A DNA stretch of 10,936 nucleotides, from assembly GCA_046758465.1 (NCBI GenBank), contig JBHIAG010000076.1, forward strand, positions 1-10,936, read 5' to 3'. A program made the translations under genes and the position numbers. Of this stretch, positions 6,483 to 10,936 are shown in pieces. Every line of letters begins with the position of its first letter. Position 1 is the first letter of the stretch. The stretch is from JBHIAG01 sp046758465. Its GTDB lineage: Bacteria > Acidobacteriota > Terriglobia > Acidiferrales > 2-02-FULL-67-57. Under the pieces are notes generated by a model. It was given only the letters and a program-made list of their open reading frames with translations, did not search any database and was not told the origin of the DNA.

Positions 6483-8951
6483 ATGAAACCTACAGCAATG
6501 AAGACGGTGGGCCGGTGGGGACACCTCCTGAGTGTTCTGATTATTCTGCTGACGCTTGCGGGCACGAGTTGGGGCCAGCAGGCCTACCAGAAGCCGCCCG
6601 AAGTCGTCCGTGAGATTCTGGACGCGCCACCGACACCAACGCTCGTCTTGAGCCCGACACGCACGCATGTGCTGCTGGTCCAGCGGCTACGCTATCCGCC
6701 CATTGCTGACCTCGCTGCGCCTATGCTGCGTCTGGCAGGCCGGCGCATCAATCCCCTCACCAACGGTCCCCATCGCACGACTCGTTATGTGGCCTACACC
6801 CTGAAGCGGCTTGCCGATGGCCGCGAGTGGAAAATCGGCGTCCCGCCGGAGCCCTATCTGAGTTTTCCTGTCTGGTCACCCGACGGAAAGCATTTTGCCT
6901 TTACCCAAACAACTGCCTCCGGGATTGAACTCTGGGTCGGCGAGGCTGAGTCGGCTCGCGTGCGCAGGCTTGCGTCCGTGAGGATTAATGCCGCCTACGG
7001 CAGGCCCTTCCAGTGGATGCCCGACAGCCGCACCGTGCTCTGCCAAACCATTGTTGCGGACCGCGGCGAGCCTCCGGCCGCGCCAGCCGTCCCTTCGGGC
7101 CCTGTCATCAAGGAGAGTTACGGCAAGCGGAAGCCAGCGCGCACCTATCAGGATCTTTTGAAGAATCCCCATGACGAGGTTTTGTTTGACTACTACGCCA
7201 CCGCGCAGCTTGCTTTCGTGGACATCGCTACGGGCCGGACGACTCTCCTCGGCCAGCCGGGAATTTTTACTACTGTGAGCCCGTCACCGGACGGCCAGCA
7301 CCTGCTGGTGGTACGCCTGCACCGGCCCTATTCCTATCTTCTGCCGGCCTTCCGGTTTCCGCGGGAAGTCGAGGTCTGGGATCGCCGTGGCCGCCGGGTC
7401 TACGGGCTCGCCAGCCTGCCGCTGGCCGATCAGGTGCCCATCGGTGGTGTGCCCACCGGACCCCGCAACTATCAATGGCGGCCGACCGAACCCGTTGCGC
7501 TCGTCTGGGTCGAAGCGCTGGACGGAGGCGATCCCAAGAAGAAAGTGCCCCACCGGGACCGGGTGATGATGCTCGAGGCGTCTTTCACGGGCGAGCCGGT
7601 GGAGCTGGCCCAGAGCGAGCAGCGCTTCGCCGGACTCCAATGGGGAGAAAAGAATGGGCTGGTGCTGCTGCGCGACTATGACCGCAACCGCCGCTGGACC
7701 CGCACCTTCCTTCTCAATGCCGATCATCCGGCGCAACCCCCTCAACTGCTCTGGGACCGCAGCCTTCAGGACCGCTACGCCGACCCCGGCAATCCCATCT
7801 TCCGCACCTTGCCCGCCGGCCACCGCGCCATTCTGCAAGACGGCGACGCGATTTATTTGGCGGGCCGAGGAGCTTCGCCCGAGGGCGACCGGCCCTTCCT
7901 TGACCGTTTCAATCTCAGAACGCGGAAAACCCAGCGGCTGTTTCGTTGCGATGACAAAAGCTACGAATACGTGATTGACCTCGTCAGCGACGATGGCGCG
8001 CGCTTCTTGACTCGCTACGAGAGCCCCAGCGAGCCGCCTAACTACTTCCTGCGGCGTGCTGGCGATACCGCCCGAACGGCGCTGACCGCTTTCCCCGACC
8101 CGCTGCCCCAGTTGCGCGGCATCCGCAAGCAGCTCGTCACCTACCAACGCGCCGACAGCGTCGGACTTTCCTTCACGCTCTATCTCCCCGCCGACTATCC
8201 CGCCAGCGGGAAGGAGCCGAGACCCACAGTGCTGTGGGCCTATCCACGTGAGTTTACCGACCCCGGCACCGCCAGCCAAGTCCGGGGTTCGCCGAATCGC
8301 TTCGCTACCTTGGTCGGCACCTCACATCTGTTCTTCTTGACGCAGGGCTACGTCATCATCGACGGCGCTACCATGCCGGTGATTGGCGACCCGGAAACGG
8401 TGAACGACACCTATGTCGAGCAGATCGTCACCAGCGCTCAGGCGGCTATCAACAAAGCGGTCGAACTCGGCGTGACCGATCCGGAACGAGTCGGCGTGGG
8501 TGGCCACAGCTATGGTGCTTTTATGACCGCCAACCTGCTGGCCCATTCCGACCTCTTCCGCGCCGGCATTGCCCGCAGCGGCGCCTACAACCGCACGCTC
8601 ACGCCCTTTGGTTTTCAGAGCGAACGGCGGACCTTGTGGGAAGCCACCGACCTCTACTTCCGGATCTCGCCCTTCATGTTCGCCCACAAGATCAATGAAC
8701 CCATTCTGCTCATCCACGGTGACGCCGACAACAACTCCGGCACGTTTCCCATCCAGTCGCAGCGCCTCTACCACGCCCTGCGTGGCAATGGCGGTTGGGT
8801 GCGCTACGTCAGCCTGCCGCACGAATCCCACGGCTACGTGGCGCGTGAATCGGTCGAACACACTCTCCACGAGATGCTCAACTGGTTCGACAAGTACGTG
8901 AAAAACGCCCCGCCGCGGACGGCAAAGCCAACCCCGGTGCAGGAAAGATAG
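6483..8951 (+). CDS. Exported S9D-type prolyl oligopeptidase family serine peptidase (glutamyl-endopeptidase-like)
   Basis: The 822-residue protein starts with a signal peptide: basic residues, a hydrophobic core LLSVLIILLTLAG, and a probable cut near SWG-QQ at about residue 31. It therefore acts in the periplasm or outside the cell. A beta-propeller-like N-terminal part (about 60-530, with WSPDGKHFAF and SPSPDGQHLL) is followed by an alpha/beta-hydrolase domain. The catalytic Ser is S676 in GGHSYGAFMTANLLAHS, the Asp is probably D749 in HGDADNNSGT, and the His is H783 in HESHGY. The stretches ARTYQDLLKNPHDEVLFDYY and GIARSGAYNRTLTPFGFQ closely resemble the plant chloroplast glutamyl endopeptidase (CGEP, family S9D) and its bacterial relatives, so cleavage after Glu is the best guess. 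An AGGAG at 6471-6475, 7 nt before the ATG, supports the start. It lies 70 nt after metG; I see no clear promoter or terminator in that gap. Confidence 0.9.
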   Translation: MKPTAMKTVGRWGHLLSVLIILLTLAGTSWGQQAYQKPPEVVREILDAPPTPTLVLSPTRTHVLLVQRLRYPPIADLAAPMLRLAGRRINPLTNGPHRTTRYVAYTLKRLADGREWKIGVPPEPYLSFPVWSPDGKHFAFTQTTASGIELWVGEAESARVRRLASVRINAAYGRPFQWMPDSRTVLCQTIVADRGEPPAAPAVPSGPVIKESYGKRKPARTYQDLLKNPHDEVLFDYYATAQLAFVDIATGRTTLLGQPGIFTTVSPSPDGQHLLVVRLHRPYSYLLPAFRFPREVEVWDRRGRRVYGLASLPLADQVPIGGVPTGPRNYQWRPTEPVALVWVEALDGGDPKKKVPHRDRVMMLEASFTGEPVELAQSEQRFAGLQWGEKNGLVLLRDYDRNRRWTRTFLLNADHPAQPPQLLWDRSLQDRYADPGNPIFRTLPAGHRAILQDGDAIYLAGRGASPEGDRPFLDRFNLRTRKTQRLFRCDDKSYEYVIDLVSDDGARFLTRYESPSEPPNYFLRRAGDTARTALTAFPDPLPQLRGIRKQLVTYQRADSVGLSFTLYLPADYPASGKEPRPTVLWAYPREFTDPGTASQVRGSPNRFATLVGTSHLFFLTQGYVIIDGATMPVIGDPETVNDTYVEQIVTSAQAAINKAVELGVTDPERVGVGGHSYGAFMTANLLAHSDLFRAGIARSGAYNRTLTPFGFQSERRTLWEATDLYFRISPFMFAHKINEPILLIHGDADNNSGTFPIQSQRLYHALRGNGGWVRYVSLPHESHGYVARESVEHTLHEMLNWFDKYVKNAPPRTAKPTPVQER

Positions 8952-8955
8952 CCGA

Positions 8956-9741
8956 GTGGCGTCCTATACTGATTCTCACGCGCATCTCGCTGCGGCTGAG
9001 TTCGCGCAGGACCGCGCGGCGGTGTTGACGCGGGCGCGCACAGCGGGTGTAGTCCGCATCCTTACGGTCGTCAACGGCACAACCATCCTGGAATTTGAGC
9101 GTGGCCTTGCCCTGACGGAAAGGGAAACCGACTTGTGGGTTGCGGTAGGTGTTCATCCACACGATGCGCGGCACGCCACGCCGAGTCTTCTGGCTGCCTT
9201 GAAGAAGCTCGCACGCCATCCCTCCGTGCTCGCCTGGGGCGAGATTGGACTTGACTATCATTACGACCACAGCTCCCGCGAGACCCAGCGCGCGGCCTTC
9301 CGCGAACAACTGTATCTTGCCGGCGAGGTGGAACTGCCCGTGGTGATTCACTGTCGTGAAGCCTGGGGAGATTGCCTGGAAGCACTCGACCAAGTGTGGG
9401 CCGCCACCGGCCGCGGCGGCATCCTGCACTGCTTCAGCGGAACGCTGGCGGACGCCAACTTGGCTGTTGGCTGGAACTTCTTGATTTCTTGGGCGGGAAA
9501 CCTTACTTTTCCCCGGGCGGGTGCTCTTCGTGCGGTCGCGCGCACAATCCCGCTTGAGTTTTTGCTGATTGAGACCGATTGCCCGTTGCTGGCACCGCAG
9601 GCCTATCGCGGGCAACGCAACGAGCCTGCCTATGTGCGTGAAGTGGCGGCCGAGCTGGGACGTTTAAGGGAATTGACAGCGGAGCAAGCAGGTCAAGTAA
9701 CAAGCGAGAACTTTTTGCGTCTTTTCTCGCATGCGCGGTGA
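8956..9741 (+). CDS. tatD: TatD-family metal-dependent hydrolase (3'-5' DNase-like)
   Basis: TatD proteins are cytoplasmic TIM-barrel metalloenzymes; characterised members are 3'-5' exonucleases on DNA or RNA. The 261-residue sequence has all the usual metal ligands: H8 and H10 in TDSHAH, E96 in GEIGLDYHYD, H132 in VIHCREA, H158 in LHCFSGT and D208 in IETDCPLLAPQ. VGVHPHDA (64-71) and RNEPAYV (near 222-228) are also typical. Length is normal. The start is GTG at 8956, 4 nt after the peptidase stop, with AGGAAAG about 9 nt upstream inside the end of the previous gene. The substrate cannot be read from the sequence; TatD paralogues (YcfH, YjjV) are hard to separate, so the symbol is a family label. 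Confidence 0.92.
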   Translation: MASYTDSHAHLAAAEFAQDRAAVLTRARTAGVVRILTVVNGTTILEFERGLALTERETDLWVAVGVHPHDARHATPSLLAALKKLARHPSVLAWGEIGLDYHYDHSSRETQRAAFREQLYLAGEVELPVVIHCREAWGDCLEALDQVWAATGRGGILHCFSGTLADANLAVGWNFLISWAGNLTFPRAGALRAVARTIPLEFLLIETDCPLLAPQAYRGQRNEPAYVREVAAELGRLRELTAEQAGQVTSENFLRLFSHAR

Positions 9742-9754
9742 GCGGCACCGAGCT

Positions 9755-9769
9755 AGGAACTCTTTGATG
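9755..9769 (+). promoter_or_regulatory. Ribosome binding site that fixes the polyprenyl synthase start
   Basis: AGGAA at 9755-9759 lies 7 nt before ATG at 9767. The longer in-frame candidate, ATG at 9731, sits inside the end of tatD, has only pyrimidine-rich sequence upstream, and would add a basic 12-residue stretch not expected in the family. The 9767 start is therefore preferred. Confidence 0.75.
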
Positions 9770-10756
9770 GATAAGGCACAGCTTGACACCGTTGAAATCT
9801 TCGAACTGATCCGCACGGACCTGGAACGGGTCGAGGGAGAGTTTGCCCGCCAGGCCGAGTCCGAGATCGAGTCGGTGGCGGAAATCGCCCGCTACCTCCA
9901 GGCGGCTGGCGGCAAGCGTCTGCGGCCTGCGCTGCACTTGCTGGCCGCCAAGCTCTGCGGGTACGAAGGGCCCTCCGCAGTCAAGCTCGGAACCGTGCTG
10001 GAGCTCATCCACACCGCCACTCTCATCCACGACGATATCATCGACGGCGCCGCGACGCGCCGCGGGCAACCCTCGACGAACCAGCGCTGGGGCAGCGCGA
10101 TGAGCGTGCTGGCAGGCGACTGGTTGTATATGCAGTCGTTTCGGGTCGCCCTCGCCGAGCGCAATTTTCGTATTCTCGACATCTTGATCGAGCTCACGCA
10201 GACAATGGTCGAGGGCGAACTTTTCCAGCTCAGCAATCTGGGCCGGGCCGAGATCAGCGAGCAGCAGGCGCTTGACCTCGCCTACCGTAAGACGGCTTGC
10301 CTGTTTGCCGTTTGTGCGCAACTGGGCGCGGTGCTCGGGCGCAAGAGCCAAAACGAAGAAGAGCGCCTGGCCGCCTACGGGGTGAATGCTGGCTTGGCGT
10401 TCCAGGTGATTGATGACCTGCTGGATTTCATCGCGAGCCCTGAACGGGTGGGGAAACCCGTAGTGAGCGACCTGTGTGAGGGCAAAGTAACGTTGCCCCT
10501 GGTCTACGCTCTAGAAGCCACCGGCGCGGCGGGCCGCAAGAAGGTGGACACGGTGCTGCGGGAAAAAGGCTTCCGGTCGCTCGAGCCGGAAGAGATTATT
10601 CGGCTGGTTCAGGAATCCGGTGCGGTGGAGCGCACACACGCCCAGGCAGAACGCCTGGCCAGCGCTGCCCTTCGCCAGCTCGAGACTTTTCCCGACTCGA
10701 CCTACAAGCATGCCTTGGAAGCACTCCCGGTGTTTATCCTCAACCGCGACCACTAG
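9767..10756 (+). CDS. ispB: Long-chain trans-polyprenyl diphosphate synthase (octaprenyl/heptaprenyl type)
   Basis: The enzyme condenses isopentenyl diphosphate units onto a farnesyl-type primer to make the side chain of respiratory quinones. From the preferred ATG the protein is 329 residues. It has GGKRLRP (48-54), the first Asp-rich motif DDIID (89-93) followed by GAATRRGQPSTN, and the second Asp-rich motif DDLLD (216-220) followed by GKPVVSDLCEGKVTLPLVYAL. The fifth residue before the first motif is Ala, a small residue; bulky aromatics there limit chain length in short-chain enzymes, so a long product is inferred. Exact chain length and quinone type cannot be read from sequence. It follows tatD after 25 nt. 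Its TAG stop at 10754-10756 is part of the left CTAG end of the adjoining inverted-repeat element. Confidence 0.92.
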   Translation: MDKAQLDTVEIFELIRTDLERVEGEFARQAESEIESVAEIARYLQAAGGKRLRPALHLLAAKLCGYEGPSAVKLGTVLELIHTATLIHDDIIDGAATRRGQPSTNQRWGSAMSVLAGDWLYMQSFRVALAERNFRILDILIELTQTMVEGELFQLSNLGRAEISEQQALDLAYRKTACLFAVCAQLGAVLGRKSQNEEERLAAYGVNAGLAFQVIDDLLDFIASPERVGKPVVSDLCEGKVTLPLVYALEATGAAGRKKVDTVLREKGFRSLEPEEIIRLVQESGAVERTHAQAERLASAALRQLETFPDSTYKHALEALPVFILNRDH

Positions 10757-10861
10757 TGCCGTTCCAACTTGATGGAACAAGCGCAACCTTTTGCCACGCA
10801 GGCTAGGTTGACTTTTCTCGCGACCGACCGCTTTGGAGCAATAAGTTTGGAACGGCACTAG
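10753..10861. mobile_element. MITE-like inverted-repeat element with CTAG ends
   Basis: The outer 15 nt, CTAGTGCCGTTCCAA (10753-10767), are repeated exactly in reverse complement at 10847-10861. One extra A, then CTT, extends the match to 10770 and 10843. The 109-nt unit has no coding capacity. It contains smaller inverted repeats: GTTCCA/TGGAAC at 10761-10778 within the left end, and CAACCT/AGGTTG at 10784-10810 in the centre. IS630-family transposons are known to insert at TA within CTAG and duplicate the TA, so the flanks fit a non-autonomous IS630-type MITE. No transposase is present. A structured transcript end between convergent genes is the alternative, but there is no T-tract after a strong stem. 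Confidence 0.7.
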
Positions 10862-10936
10862 CCCGCCGCATACCGCAGTACGAAATCGGCGTACCCTTTC
10901 TCGATTCCCGCCAGGCCGTGGATAGGTGGCGCCGCC
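10858..10936 (-). CDS. C-terminal end of an unidentified convergent gene (partial)
   Basis: Reading the minus strand from the right edge gives an open frame of 25 complete codons ending in TAG at 10860-10858. The last residues are GLAGIEKGYADFVLRYAAG. Third codon positions are mostly G or C, as in the neighbouring genes, and the frame has no internal stop. That is too short for statistical support, and I do not recognise the family. The stop codon lies in the right CTAG of the inverted-repeat element, mirroring the polyprenyl synthase on the other side. Confidence 0.4.
   Translation of the reverse strand, partial: AAPPIHGLAGIEKGYADFVLRYAAG

Noticed and set aside
4391..8279. Long minus-strand open frames opposite metG and the S9D peptidase (for example 4391-5389, 5423-6250 and 7284-8279)
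   Set aside because: They lie opposite genes with strong family motifs, show no recognisable domains, and are expected from GC-rich codon use in the mirrored frame.
9731..9766. Longer polyprenyl synthase start at ATG 9731, overlapping the tatD end
   Set aside because: It has no ribosome site and adds a basic, non-family N-terminus. ATG 9767 has AGGAA at 7-nt spacing.
10784..10816. CAACCT/AGGTTG hairpin followed by TTTT as a rho-independent terminator for the polyprenyl synthase gene
   Set aside because: A 6-bp stem with a 15-nt loop is weak, and two bases separate it from a short T-run. It is better explained as internal structure of the inverted-repeat element.
1..10936. CRISPR array, tRNA or rRNA gene, toxin-antitoxin or defence system
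   Set aside because: I saw no spaced direct repeats, no tRNA-like or rRNA-like sequence, and no reading frame with such domains; almost all sequence is accounted for by housekeeping genes.

Overview
The window is a GC-rich, gene-dense stretch of bacterial chromosome with almost no non-coding DNA. It carries housekeeping genes in two divergent blocks. The secreted S9D glutamyl-endopeptidase-like protein, the polyprenyl synthase, the GC content and the gene mix would suit an Acidobacteriota-like Gram-negative soil bacterium. That placement is an inference: no rRNA or other taxonomic marker is present.

Layout. The minus-strand block (1-2413) is argS followed 14 nt later by the start of tldD, which runs off the left edge. 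A 114-nt divergent intergenic region (2414-2527) holds two back-to-back promoters inside a 77-nt near-perfect inverted repeat. The plus-strand block starts with a tight run of three genes: a CobB-type sirtuin, larC (overlapping it by 4 nt) and metG (1 nt after larC). After a 70-nt gap come an exported S9D serine peptidase, a TatD-family hydrolase (4-nt gap) and a long-chain polyprenyl diphosphate synthase (25-nt gap). The right end holds a 109-nt inverted-repeat element bounded by CTAG, and then the last codons of a convergent minus-strand gene. No gene-free stretch exceeds 300 bases.

How the genes fit together. Most products are core functions: two aminoacyl-tRNA synthetases (ArgRS, MetRS), the isoprenoid chain synthase for the quinone tail, the TldD half of a peptide-processing protease, and TatD. 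Two genes touch NAD-derived chemistry: the NAD+-dependent deacylase, and LarC, which inserts nickel into a cofactor made from nicotinic acid adenine dinucleotide. They are translationally coupled here, but larA, larB and larE are not in the window.

Points worth a second look. (1) A consensus Shine-Dalgarno sequence sits ideally spaced before an in-frame GTG inside metG, exactly where the C-terminal tRNA-binding domain begins, so a free Trbp111-like protein may also be made. (2) Divergent promoters are embedded in mirror-image repeat arms. (3) A MITE-like element with IS630-type CTAG ends has landed where two convergent genes appear to have shared one CTAG as their stop codons. I found no CRISPR array, defence system, toxin-antitoxin pair, RNA gene or complete insertion sequence.
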